From assembly GCF_000018045.1 (NCBI RefSeq), contig NC_009792.1, forward strand, positions 3,286,001 to 3,350,000: a DNA stretch of 64,000 nucleotides. Reading direction: 5' to 3'. Positions within the stretch are counted from its first letter, which is position 1; each line of letters starts with the position of its first letter. The DNA is from Citrobacter koseri ATCC BAA-895. GTDB taxonomy: Bacteria; Pseudomonadota; Gammaproteobacteria; Enterobacterales; Enterobacteriaceae. The notes beneath the pieces are model-generated. The model made no database searches and had not been told where the DNA came from. It saw only the letters and a list, made by a program, of their open reading frames with translations. Of this stretch, positions 16,778 to 25,117 are shown piece by piece. The translations under genes and the position numbers were made by a program.

Positions 16778-17625
16778 ACGCTTCCCTTAATATGCGCATG
16801 GGCATTTAAATTTGTCAGAAATGGTCTGTACGCATAGTCACTATGTCGTTGCAGGAAAAACCAGATGCGGAAGAAGCAGAAATTTTTATAGAGTTCGTTA
16901 GCAATATCCTCTCTGCCGAGGCCAAAATGATCCTGCCCTTTAAAAGAAAGTAATCCCTCCCATGACATGGCATAGCGCTGAAAACGCACCAGTTTGATTT
17001 GTTGTACATAAATATCATGTACGCTTATCCCCAAGCCATTAAATCTGTCGTTAAAACGGTTGAATTTTGGTAGCTTCAAATGCCTTATTGCTAGGTTAAG
17101 ACTCGTAAAAAAATTGTAATCCAGACTTGCTTCTCGGTTCAAATACAAATGATAATCTATTGCTTTCTGAATTTTTATCAACACATCATTCGTTCCAGCC
17201 CCCCTAATGACTTCTGCGTACGCATGATTCAGACGCTCGCTTGACCAGGGCCGTCCATTACCATAATGAAAATGATCAATCAACTCTCCAATAAGGAAGG
17301 CATACTGCCCACTGGCAAATTGCGTAGACAGCACTTTCATCTCATCAAACAAAATATCTGCGCAATACTGGCGACTAATCGGAGTTCCTTGCAATTGTTG
17401 ATGGTCAAAATTCATAGGATGAATATTAAAGGTGGTCATCATATCAAATTGCAAACACCTGAACGGATCAACACGAGCCGAGATATCCATCACCCCAAGC
17501 ATCTCAAAATCCCAATCGCTCAAATCACCACACTGCATATCATCAATATAATAATTTTCAAAGCGACGAGATGTGGAAAAAATCTCATACGGAAGAGACA
17601 TTACTAAAAATGTATCTATATTCAT
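16774..17625 (-). CDS. DUF3289-type protein, copy A
   Basis: 283 residues, with no signal peptide or clear membrane helix. The central segment LIDHFHYGNGRPWSSERLNH is the hallmark I associate with DUF3289, whose function is unknown. The C-terminal part has a run of aromatic residues (FRIWFFLQRHSDYAYRPFL). It overlaps the downstream DUF943 gene by four bases. From memory, DUF3289 domains occur in some secreted or T6SS-linked proteins, so an effector/partner pair is possible but unproven. The base composition is AT-rich compared with the flanking backbone. In K-12 this place holds yjgN (from memory), which is absent here. Confidence 0.75.
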   Translation of the reverse strand: MNIDTFLVMSLPYEIFSTSRRFENYYIDDMQCGDLSDWDFEMLGVMDISARVDPFRCLQFDMMTTFNIHPMNFDHQQLQGTPISRQYCADILFDEMKVLSTQFASGQYAFLIGELIDHFHYGNGRPWSSERLNHAYAEVIRGAGTNDVLIKIQKAIDYHLYLNREASLDYNFFTSLNLAIRHLKLPKFNRFNDRFNGLGISVHDIYVQQIKLVRFQRYAMSWEGLLSFKGQDHFGLGREDIANELYKNFCFFRIWFFLQRHSDYAYRPFLTNLNAHAHIKGSV

Positions 17626-17830
17626 AATGTATCATCCTGACAAATAATATAATAAAGTTTAACTACAAGAGAAAAAATAAGATAATTTCAAAAAATAAAA
17701 CTTGAGCAATCCGACATAAAAATAAAATTAATGATGAAAATTCTCCCCTGCCGTTATCTCTGTCTTGCATGATTGAAAAGAGGGTGGTATCAAATATAAC
17801 CATGATGAATTTCTTTGATTGAGTAACAAA

Positions 17831-17865
17831 ATGAGTTCCACACTATTCCCTTCTACACTGCGCCG
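17831..17865 (+). pseudogene. Broken 5' end of yjgM
   Basis: The first dozen codons of yjgM (MSSTLFPSTLRR) are present together with about 60 bases of the upstream region seen again before the real gene at 19472. The reading then runs straight into a terminator. This is the scar of the tandem duplication that made the two DUF943/DUF3289 pairs. Confidence 0.85.
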
Positions 17866-17890
17866 GAGTTACTCTCCGGCGTTTTATTTT
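17861..17890 (+). terminator. Duplicated valS-type terminator
   Basis: CGCCGGAG / CTCCGGCG stem with a five-base loop and a TTTTATTTT tail. It matches the valS terminator in stem core and downstream sequence, but no valS gene precedes it. It marks the duplication joint. Confidence 0.85.
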
Positions 17891-18413
17891 ATGCGCTTTT
17901 TATTCTAACAAGCTTCCCGTCCGGCATGGTTATCCAGTAATACTCACTGTCACCGAAAGAAAATCGCTCATAACTTCCTGCATCGAAATCCACCTCCAGG
18001 AGCATATTTTTTTCGATACAATTTTCTTTTGTATCTTTTTTTGGGGAGAAACAATACAGATCGCTATCGCCTGACTTATCAATATCGATAAATCCGCTAC
18101 CAATACCCAAAAAAGCAATACTGTATGAGGTACTCGTTGGTATACGGTATTTTCTCTTAAGTTCAGCTTTGTGCTCCAAATACCAGTGAATCCGCCCCCA
18201 TTCGGTTAATGCCAGGTGGTCAACCGCAATATCATACCACTCCTTGTCAATAAACCCTCGTTTACTGCTGGTATAAAGTCCATGTAAATACATAGGGTCA
18301 TCTTCGAGTCCGACTTCAGCCCGAAATATAGTCACCGGTCGCTGAGTCCAAAGCAGATAACCACATATCAGCAGTACCAGGCTAACAATGACGACTTCGC
18401 GTTTTGACTTCAT
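17889..18413 (-). CDS. DUF943-type membrane-anchored protein, copy B
   Basis: 174 residues, clearly paralogous to copy A. It has the same N-terminal helix (VVIVSLVLLICGYLLW), LTEWGRIHWYLEHK, NCIEKN and MPDGKLVRIKS. Most differences cluster in the exposed middle region (for example GIGSGFIDIDKSGDSDLYC). It keeps the ATGA overlap with its DUF3289 partner. The spread of changes shows the duplication is not recent. Confidence 0.82.
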   Translation of the reverse strand: MKSKREVVIVSLVLLICGYLLWTQRPVTIFRAEVGLEDDPMYLHGLYTSSKRGFIDKEWYDIAVDHLALTEWGRIHWYLEHKAELKRKYRIPTSTSYSIAFLGIGSGFIDIDKSGDSDLYCFSPKKDTKENCIEKNMLLEVDFDAGSYERFSFGDSEYYWITMPDGKLVRIKSA

Positions 18414-19264
18414 GCGTTACCCTCAATACAAACATGGGCACTAAAGTTTGTCAGAAACGGCCTGTACGCATAGTCACGATGACGCTGTAGAAAAAACCAG
18501 ATGCGGAAGAAGCGAAAGTTTTTATATAACGTATTGGTAATATCCTCTTTGCCCAGACCAAAATGATCCTGCCCTTTAAAAGAAAGTAATCCCTCCCATG
18601 ACATGGCATAGCGCTGGAAACGCACCAGTTTGATTTGTTGTGCATAAATATCATGTACGCTTACCCCCAAACCATTAAATCTGTCGATAAAGCGGTTGAA
18701 CTTTGGCAGCCTCGAGTCTCTTTTTATCGCTGTTTTGAGTTCCATAAAAAAATTATAGTCCAGGATCACCTGTCGTTCCGAATATAAACGACCATTTATC
18801 GCCTTTTGGACTTTCATCAACACATCATTTGTTCCAGCTCCCCTAATGACATCTGCATACGCGCGATTTAGAAGTTCTCCAAACCATAGCTGCCCGTTAC
18901 CGTAATGGAAATGATCAATCAATTCCCCAATAATAGGGGAATATAACCCTTTAGCGAATTGTACTGACAGTTCTTTCATCTCATCAAACAGAATATCTGC
19001 ACAATGCTGGCGACTAATAGGCCTACCTTGTGGTTGCTGATGGCCGAAATCCAAAGCCTGCGAATTAAAAGTAGTCATCATATCAAATTGCAAACACCTG
19101 AACGGGTCAACCCGAGCAGAGATATCCTTCAACCCCAGAGAGTAAAAATCCCAGTCGTCCAAATCGCCATACTGCATATCATCAATATGATAATCTTCAA
19201 AGCGATGGGATGTAGAAAATATCTCACGGGGCAGAGACATTAATAAATACATATCATTAATCAT
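18410..19264 (-). CDS. DUF3289-type protein, copy B
   Basis: 284 residues, paralogous to copy A along its whole length. It keeps ELIDHFHYGNG, the RGAGTNDVL segment and the aromatic C-terminus. The region around residues 155-180 (RLYSERQVILDYNFFMELK) differs most. Its upstream region matches that of copy A and also forms the upstream region of yjgM, which is divergent from it. Confidence 0.75.
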   Translation of the reverse strand: MINDMYLLMSLPREIFSTSHRFEDYHIDDMQYGDLDDWDFYSLGLKDISARVDPFRCLQFDMMTTFNSQALDFGHQQPQGRPISRQHCADILFDEMKELSVQFAKGLYSPIIGELIDHFHYGNGQLWFGELLNRAYADVIRGAGTNDVLMKVQKAINGRLYSERQVILDYNFFMELKTAIKRDSRLPKFNRFIDRFNGLGVSVHDIYAQQIKLVRFQRYAMSWEGLLSFKGQDHFGLGKEDITNTLYKNFRFFRIWFFLQRHRDYAYRPFLTNFSAHVCIEGNA

Positions 19265-19471
19265 AATTCATCATCCAGATAAATAATATAATCGCGTTTT
19301 ACTCCGGGAGAAAAATTAAGATAAACTCAAATAATAAAACTTGAGCAATGCAACGAAAACAGCAGGTTAATGATAAAAATTTTTCTCAGAGAGAATAACA
19401 GTCTTGCATGTTCGAAAAGAGGGTGGTATCAAATATAACTATGATAATTTATCATTTGATTGAGTAATAAA

Positions 19472-19972
19472 ATGAGTTCTACGCTATTTCCCCTTACGCT
19501 ACGCCGTCTTACCGCTGACGATAACGCTGCTATCGCCCACGTCATCCGCCAGGTTTCCGCTGAATACGGCCTGACCGCTGATAAAGGTTATACGGTTGCC
19601 GATCCTAATCTGGATGAATTGTTCCAGGTTTACAGTCAGCCAGGCGCGGCCTATTGGGTCGTCGAGCAGAACGGTCAGGTGGTGGGCGGCGGTGGCGTGG
19701 CGCCGTTAGGCTGTAGCGAACCGGATATCTGCGAACTGCAAAAAATGTACTTTTTGCCGACGGTGCGCGGCCAGGGGCTGGCGAAGAAACTGGCGCTGAT
19801 GGCGCTGGAGCACGCGCGTGAGCAGGGGTTTAAACGCTGCTACCTGGAAACCACCGCATCCTTACGCGAAGCGATTGGCCTGTATGAACATCTGGGATTT
19901 GAGCATATCAGCGAACCGCTGGGCTGCACCGGGCATGTTGACTGCGAAGTCCGCATGCTGAAAACGCTGTAA
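19472..19972 (+). CDS. yjgM: GNAT-family acetyltransferase YjgM
   Basis: 166 residues with the GNAT fold. The acetyl-CoA loop is VRGQGLAKKLALMALEHA, preceded by ELQKMYFLP, and GFKRCYLETTA and YEHLGFEHI follow. It should transfer an acetyl group to an amine or amino acid; the substrate is not evident. The ATG at 19472 is preferred over the in-frame TTG at 19460, because the E. coli protein has a similarly short N-terminus. Its first codons are repeated in the broken copy at 17831. Confidence 0.93.
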   Translation: MSSTLFPLTLRRLTADDNAAIAHVIRQVSAEYGLTADKGYTVADPNLDELFQVYSQPGAAYWVVEQNGQVVGGGGVAPLGCSEPDICELQKMYFLPTVRGQGLAKKLALMALEHAREQGFKRCYLETTASLREAIGLYEHLGFEHISEPLGCTGHVDCEVRMLKTL

Positions 19973-19982
19973 GTCACCCACA

Positions 19983-20010
19983 GGCCGGATAAGGCGACGC
20001 CATATCCGGC
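19983..20010. repeat. REP element
   Basis: GGCCGGATAAGGCGACGC followed by CATATCCGGC, between the converging yjgM and rraB. Confidence 0.8.
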
Positions 20011-20037
20011 AATTTATGCAAACATTCCGCTTCTGAG

Positions 20038-20463
20038 TTAGTGGCGTACGCCGTCATCGTCTTCGTCGACGTAATCTTCATCGTCGCCGTCTTCACCCTC
20101 TTCGCCGTTCGGATCTTCGAAGTACGTACCCCAGCCGTCATATTCCACGTCAAATTTCTCAGCCAGGTTCATCAGTTGTTCAACCTGAGCATCAATCAGA
20201 TCGGCATTCAGCGCACATTCGCTGAGGATATCGCAGCAAATCACCGTATCGCCTTCTTCCACTTCCAGCTCTTCCGGCTCGGTCACTTCATAACCGAGTT
20301 TGAACGCTTCTACGGCTGCTTTTTCCAGCGTTTCGAAGTCGTCAGCGGAAAAGTGGTGCTCGATAGTGTACAGCGCATCTGGATCGCTGCCATCTTCAAG
20401 TAATTCGTCAATAATCAGCCGCGTCTCTTCACGCTGCTCTTCCAGTAGTTCCGGGTTTGCCAT
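20038..20463 (-). CDS. rraB: RNase E inhibitor RraB
   Basis: Acidic cytosolic protein of 141 residues, formerly YjgD. It binds RNase E and changes the degradosome. The start MANPELLEEQREETRLIIDE and the very acidic tail (EEGEDGDDEDYVDEDDDG) are typical of RraB. The tail is slightly longer than the 138-residue E. coli protein. TGAGGA lies before the ATG. Confidence 0.96.
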   Translation of the reverse strand: MANPELLEEQREETRLIIDELLEDGSDPDALYTIEHHFSADDFETLEKAAVEAFKLGYEVTEPEELEVEEGDTVICCDILSECALNADLIDAQVEQLMNLAEKFDVEYDGWGTYFEDPNGEEGEDGDDEDYVDEDDDGVRH

Positions 20464-20561
20464 GGCTCGTTCCTCATAAATGTCCTGCCGATACTCTTAT
20501 TGTCACACACCGCTGTCATTGCCTCCACCTTTCCAGGAAAGATTTGTTAAATGGGGTTGCA

Positions 20562-20600
20562 AATGCATAATCATCCATATAAATTGAATTTTAATTCAAC
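20562..20600 (+). promoter_or_regulatory. argI promoter/operator with two ARG boxes
   Basis: Two 18-base ArgR box-like sequences are seen. One is AATGCATAATCATCCATA (20562-20579). The other is the near-perfect TTGAATTTTAATTCAA (20584-20599). They overlap a likely promoter with TTGCAA at 20557, so arginine-bound ArgR should repress argI. Confidence 0.85.
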
Positions 20601-20627
20601 AAATGGCCTTTGCCATGTGAGGGAACC

Positions 20628-21632
20628 ATGTCTACGTTTTATCAGAAACATTTTTTGAAATTACTCGATTTCACCTCCGCTGAACTCACCGCTCTGCTGC
20701 AACTCGCCGCCAAACTGAAAGCCGACAAGAAAAACGGCGTAGAAGTCGCCAGACTGACCGGCAAAAACATCGCGCTCATCTTCGAAAAAGACTCGACCCG
20801 CACCCGATGCTCTTTCGAAGTTGCCGCATACGATCAGGGCGCTCGCGTAACGTACCTTGGGCCAAGCGGCAGCCAGATTGGGCATAAAGAGTCAATTAAA
20901 GACACCGCTCGCGTACTGGGACGCATGTATGACGGTATTCAGTACCGCGGCCACGGCCAGGAAGTGGTCGAAACGCTGGCGGAATATGCAGGCGTTCCCG
21001 TGTGGAACGGGTTGACCAACGAGTTTCACCCCACGCAGCTGCTGGCGGATTTGCTGACCATGCAGGAACATCTGCCGGGCAAAGCCTTCAATGAGATGAC
21101 CCTGGTTTACGCTGGCGATGCGCGTAACAACATGGGAAATTCCATGCTGGAAGCCGCCGCGCTGACAGGGCTGGATTTACGTCTGGTGGCTCCGCAGGCC
21201 TGCTGGCCGGAAGCAAGCCTGGTCGCAGAGTGCAAAGCGCTGGCGCAAAAGAACGGCGGCGATATTACGCTGACTGAAGATATCGCAGCGGGCGTGAAAG
21301 GCGCGGACTTTATCTATACCGACGTATGGGTGTCGATGGGTGAAGCAAAAGAGAAATGGGCGGAGCGTATCGCACTGCTGCGTCAGTATCAGGTAAACAG
21401 CGCGATGATGGCGCAGACCGGTAATCCTCAGGTGAAGTTTCTGCACTGCCTGCCCGCATTCCACGATGATCAGACCACGCTTGGCAAGAAAATGGCCGAA
21501 GAGTTCGGTTTGCACGGCGGGATGGAAGTGACCGATGCGGTGTTTGAATCTCCGGCCAGCATCGTGTTTGACCAGGCGGAAAACCGGATGCACACCATCA
21601 AAGCGGTGATGGTGGCAACGCTGGCGAAATAA
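20628..21632 (+). CDS. argI: Ornithine carbamoyltransferase (anabolic)
   Basis: 334 residues. It joins carbamoyl phosphate and ornithine to make citrulline in arginine biosynthesis. The carbamoyl-phosphate motif is DSTRTR, with FHPTQ, DVWVSMGE and HCLPAFHDDQT further on. The ATG at 20628 follows GTGAGGGAACC and is preferred to one six codons upstream. The ARG-box operator marks it as the biosynthetic enzyme, in contrast to the catabolic paralogue at 25118. Confidence 0.97.
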   Translation: MSTFYQKHFLKLLDFTSAELTALLQLAAKLKADKKNGVEVARLTGKNIALIFEKDSTRTRCSFEVAAYDQGARVTYLGPSGSQIGHKESIKDTARVLGRMYDGIQYRGHGQEVVETLAEYAGVPVWNGLTNEFHPTQLLADLLTMQEHLPGKAFNEMTLVYAGDARNNMGNSMLEAAALTGLDLRLVAPQACWPEASLVAECKALAQKNGGDITLTEDIAAGVKGADFIYTDVWVSMGEAKEKWAERIALLRQYQVNSAMMAQTGNPQVKFLHCLPAFHDDQTTLGKKMAEEFGLHGGMEVTDAVFESPASIVFDQAENRMHTIKAVMVATLAK

Positions 21633-21635
21633 CGA

Positions 21636-21706
21636 TTACGTCTTATCCGGCCTACAGATCGTGCTCCCGTAGGCCGGGTAAGACGTTTTGCGTCGCCACC
21701 CGGCAA
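21636..21706. repeat. BIME/REP element
   Basis: ACGTCTTATCCGGCCTAC and the inverted GTAGGCCGGGTAAGACG to CCACCCGGC, between the converging argI and yjgK. Confidence 0.8.
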
Positions 21707-21712
21707 TACAAC

Positions 21713-22168
21713 TTACTCGACCAGCAGCTTAACGACCGCTTTGCGTACCTGAGCTGGCGCCCCTACGGCGCACAGCGGCTTATGGACTTCCCCCGGGTAA
21801 AAGACCACAAAATCGCCTTCATTAAGGATCACCGTTTTCTCCTCTGCCCCTTCAGGCAAAAACGCGATGTCTTTATCCACCAGCCAGTCAGTTTCCGGCG
21901 CGCCCGCAGGCTGGGTGCTGAAGGTCATTCCTTCCTGCCCCTTTAATACGATCTGAATATCGAGATAGCGCGCGTGATACTCCGCACGACGCTTTTCAAA
22001 CGGCTCGGTCATGTCTTCCGAAACCAGATAAAACAGGCGATTGCCGTCGATATCATGCTTGCCCTTTGCCGTTTCATCCGTCACATGCGCTTTAATATGT
22101 TCAATGGCCTGACGCAGCACGTCCGGCAGCCAGGGTTGCAGATTGTGGATATTGCCAACGATCATCAC
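21713..22168 (-). CDS. yjgK: YhcH/YjgK/YiaL-family cupin protein
   Basis: 151-residue DUF386 protein with a cupin-like barrel. HARYLDIQIVLKGQE and FVVFYPGEVHKPLC carry the likely metal ligands. Relatives are linked to sugar and sialic acid metabolism, and the biochemical role here is unknown. The start is one of two adjacent ATGs. It is divergent from the arc operon across a 670-base AT-rich gap. Confidence 0.92.
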   Translation of the reverse strand: MMIVGNIHNLQPWLPDVLRQAIEHIKAHVTDETAKGKHDIDGNRLFYLVSEDMTEPFEKRRAEYHARYLDIQIVLKGQEGMTFSTQPAGAPETDWLVDKDIAFLPEGAEEKTVILNEGDFVVFYPGEVHKPLCAVGAPAQVRKAVVKLLVE

Positions 22169-22697
22169 AGACTCCTTAAATAAAACAACGTTTCATTTTT
22201 ATGGTTATACGAAAAAAACCGCTGCCATACCACTTCTATTTCACGATGTTTTGCGTCAGCGCATGTTTATCGCTGAAGATGTTGTCCGACTGTTAATCGT
22301 CATCGAAGATTATGCATATCCTTTGCATAACTTTCCCCCTCCACGTTACAGTAAAAATCTTAACATGCTGTTATAAAAGGGTTTATCAGAAAAACACCTT
22401 GTTGATCACACTTCCTTTTCCCTGCATAACCTGCATTTATCACCATAGTTATTTTATGATTTACGTTAAGGTAAAAATAATAAAATAACCCTCCCGCATA
22501 CCTATGCACAGACAAAAATAAAATATCATAAAATCAACAAGATAGAATCAAATAATAAATTTAGATCATCTACAAATAATTAACAAAAAAGAATAACAAG
22601 ACATTTTATTGCGTAGTAATTCAGTTATTACTCTCTTTATTTTTCAATTTCTCTGACCTTGCTCATATATTAAATAAGAAAAATTAAATATCCCTTC

Positions 22698-22719
22698 TGA
22701 TGTGAAACACATCACATTA
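22698..22719 (+). promoter_or_regulatory. CRP site upstream of arcA
   Basis: TGTGA-AACACA-TCACA is a perfect match to the CRP core (TGTGA N6 TCACA), centred about 133 bases before the arcA start. It implies control of arginine breakdown by carbon supply. Confidence 0.8.
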
Positions 22720-22773
22720 TCAGACCGAATTAGAATCAATGATGATTTCCGAAAATTAGCTGAACAGTAATGA

Positions 22774-22798
22774 CTGCAAACAATTTAATTATTTGCAG
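22774..22798 (+). promoter_or_regulatory. Inverted repeat before arcA
   Basis: CTGCAAA and TTTGCAG are perfect seven-base arms around an AT-rich 11-base centre, 43 bases before the arcA start. The size and AT core resemble an ARG box, so the nearby ArgR paralogue is a candidate binder, although the arms differ from the TGAAT consensus. Confidence 0.5.
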
Positions 22799-22841
22799 CC
22801 ACCACTTCTTTATTCCTGAAAATTGAGTAAAAGGTATCGTG

Positions 22842-24062
22842 ATGGAAAAACATTATGTCGGTTCTGAAATCGGTCAATTACGTAGTGTGATGTTACACCG
22901 CCCTAATCTCAGTCTGAAAAGACTGACGCCGTCAAATTGCCAGGAGCTGCTTTTTGATGACGTTCTGTCGGTGGAACGCGCAGGCGAAGAGCACGATATT
23001 TTCGCTAATACGTTACGCCAACAAGGCATAGAGGTGTTGCTGCTAACCGACCTGCTGACGCAAACACTGGATGTTATCGAAGCCAAGACCTGGCTGCTGG
23101 AAACACAAATCTCCGACTATCGCCTGGGCCCGACGTTCGCGGCGGATATTCGCGCCTGGCTGGCGGATATGCCGCACCGGGAATTAGCGCGCCATTTAAG
23201 CGGTGGGCTGACATATGGCGAAATCCCCGCCTCGATTAAAAATATGGTGGTTGATACACACGATATTAATGACTTTATTATGAAGCCATTACCCAATCAC
23301 TTATTTACCCGCGATACCTCATGCTGGATATATAACGGCGTGTCGATCAACCCAATGGCAAAAACAGCGCGCCAGCGTGAAACCAATAATCTGCGGGCAA
23401 TTTATCGCTGGCATCCACAATTTGCAGATGGCGAATTTATTAAATATTTCGGCGACGAAAACATTAATTACGACCATGCCACGTTAGAAGGCGGGGACGT
23501 GCTGGTTATTGGTCGCGGCGCCGTGCTGATTGGCATGTCTGAACGTACCACCCCGCAGGGGATCGAGTTCCTCGCCCAGTCGCTGTTTAAACATCGCCAG
23601 GCCGAGCGCGTCATCGCCGTTGAGTTGCCAAAACACCGTTCCTGCATGCACCTCGATACCGTCATGACCCATATCGACATCGACACCTTCTCCGTCTACC
23701 CGGAAGTGGTTCGCCCGGACGTCCAGTGCTGGACCTTAACACCGGACGGGCGCGGCGGGCTGAAGCGTACCCAGGAAAGCACGCTGGTACACGCCATCGA
23801 AAAAGCCCTCGGCATTGATCAGGTGCGTTTGATCACCACTGGCGGCGATGCCTTCGAAGCCGAACGTGAGCAGTGGAATGACGCCAATAACGTTCTCACC
23901 CTGCGCCCCGGTGTGGTGGTCGGCTACGAGCGCAACATCTGGACCAACGAAAAATACGACAAAGCGGGCATCACCGTTCTGCCCATTCCTGGCGATGAAC
24001 TGGGACGCGGACGCGGCGGCGCGCGCTGCATGAGCTGCCCGCTGGAACGCGACGGCATTTAA
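22842..24062 (+). CDS. arcA: Arginine deiminase
   Basis: 406 residues. It hydrolyses arginine to citrulline and ammonia, the first step of the arginine deiminase pathway. The conserved motifs are LEGGDVL, HLDTVMTHID and the catalytic Cys in the terminal RGGARCMSCPLERDGI. The ATG at 22842 with AAGG before it is preferred over the overlapping GTG. It is first in an operon with carbamate kinase, catabolic ornithine transcarbamylase and an antiporter, as in Salmonella. Confidence 0.97.
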   Translation: MEKHYVGSEIGQLRSVMLHRPNLSLKRLTPSNCQELLFDDVLSVERAGEEHDIFANTLRQQGIEVLLLTDLLTQTLDVIEAKTWLLETQISDYRLGPTFAADIRAWLADMPHRELARHLSGGLTYGEIPASIKNMVVDTHDINDFIMKPLPNHLFTRDTSCWIYNGVSINPMAKTARQRETNNLRAIYRWHPQFADGEFIKYFGDENINYDHATLEGGDVLVIGRGAVLIGMSERTTPQGIEFLAQSLFKHRQAERVIAVELPKHRSCMHLDTVMTHIDIDTFSVYPEVVRPDVQCWTLTPDGRGGLKRTQESTLVHAIEKALGIDQVRLITTGGDAFEAEREQWNDANNVLTLRPGVVVGYERNIWTNEKYDKAGITVLPIPGDELGRGRGGARCMSCPLERDGI

Positions 24063-24072
24063 GGAAGCGATT

Positions 24073-25005
24073 ATGGACAACAAACCCACTCTGGTTGTCG
24101 CACTGGGCGGCAATGCGCTGCTCAAACGCGGCGAACCGCTGGAAGCGGATATCCAGCGCAAAAACATCGATCTGGCGGCAAAAACCATCGCCCAACTGAC
24201 GCAACAGTGGCGCGTGGTGCTGGTACACGGCAACGGCCCGCAGGTTGGCCTGCTGGCGTTGCAGAACAGCGCCTATGACCGCGTCACCCCCTACCCGCTC
24301 GATATTCTGGGCGCGGAAAGCCAGGGGATGATCGGCTACATGCTGCAACAGTCGCTGAAAAACCAGCTTCCGCAGCGTGAAATCAGCGTCCTGCTCACTC
24401 AGGTGGAAGTGGACGCCGACGATCCGGCATTCCGCAACCCAACCAAATATATCGGCCCGGTTTATGACGGCGACCAGGCCAACGCGCTACAGGCGGAAAA
24501 AGGCTGGATTTTCAAAGCCGACGGAAAAGCGTTTCGCCGCGTAGTGCCTTCGCCACAGCCCAAACGCATCGTTGAGAGCGACGCGATCCGCGCCCTGATC
24601 GCCCGCGACCATCTCGTGATCTGCAACGGCGGCGGCGGCGTGCCGGTAGTGGAAAAAGCCGATGGTTTTCATGGCATTGAAGCGGTGATCGACAAAGACC
24701 TCTCTGCCGCTCTGCTCGCCAGTCAAATCCACGCGGACGCGCTGCTGATCCTGACCGATGCCGACGCGGTGTACCTCGACTGGGGCAAGCCAACCCAACG
24801 CCCGCTGGCTCAGGTAACGCCGGAACTGCTCAGCGAAATGCAGTTCGATGCCGGTTCGATGGGGCCGAAAGTCACCGCCTGCGCCGAGTTTGTCAGCCAC
24901 TGCCAGGGGATTGCCGGTATCGGTTCACTGGCCGACGGCCCGGCCATTCTCAGCGGTGACAAAGGCACTCTGATTCGACCCGAAACCGTCGATTACGACG
25001 CATAA
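24073..25005 (+). CDS. arcC: Carbamate kinase
   Basis: 310-residue amino acid kinase-family enzyme that makes ATP from carbamoyl phosphate and ADP, the energy-yielding step of the pathway. It shows VALGGNALL at the start, VLVHGNGPQVG, ICNGGGGVPV and LILTDADAVYLDWG. It lies ten bases after arcA. A REP element separates it from the next gene and may tune mRNA levels within the operon. Confidence 0.97.
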   Translation: MDNKPTLVVALGGNALLKRGEPLEADIQRKNIDLAAKTIAQLTQQWRVVLVHGNGPQVGLLALQNSAYDRVTPYPLDILGAESQGMIGYMLQQSLKNQLPQREISVLLTQVEVDADDPAFRNPTKYIGPVYDGDQANALQAEKGWIFKADGKAFRRVVPSPQPKRIVESDAIRALIARDHLVICNGGGGVPVVEKADGFHGIEAVIDKDLSAALLASQIHADALLILTDADAVYLDWGKPTQRPLAQVTPELLSEMQFDAGSMGPKVTACAEFVSHCQGIAGIGSLADGPAILSGDKGTLIRPETVDYDA

Positions 25006-25014
25006 GTCGATTTC

Positions 25015-25092
25015 TGCCGGATGGCGGCGGTGCCTTATCCGGCCTACAGCACGCGCATAACCGTAGGCCTGATAAGCGCAGCGCCATCAGGT
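25015..25092. repeat. BIME inside the arc operon
   Basis: Two opposed REP units (GCCGGATGGCGGCGG to TTATCCGGCCTAC, then GTAGGCCTGATAAGCG to GCCATCAGG) lie between arcC and the ornithine carbamoyltransferase gene. Confidence 0.8.
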
Positions 25093-25117
25093 AATTCATT
25101 TTAACAAGGACACTGTA

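Larger units (their letters stand above)
22169..22841. promoter_or_regulatory. Long AT-rich control region upstream of arcA
   Basis: This gap of about 670 bases is much more AT-rich than its neighbours. It contains a CRP-type site and an inverted repeat just before arcA (listed separately). No ORF with a ribosome site and no RNA gene is recognised. Its length and composition suggest several regulators or H-NS binding. Confidence 0.55.

Noticed and set aside
19460..19471. TTG start four codons upstream of the yjgM ATG
   Set aside because: The ATG is the better start codon. The TTG is conserved in the broken copy too, but only because the upstream region was duplicated.
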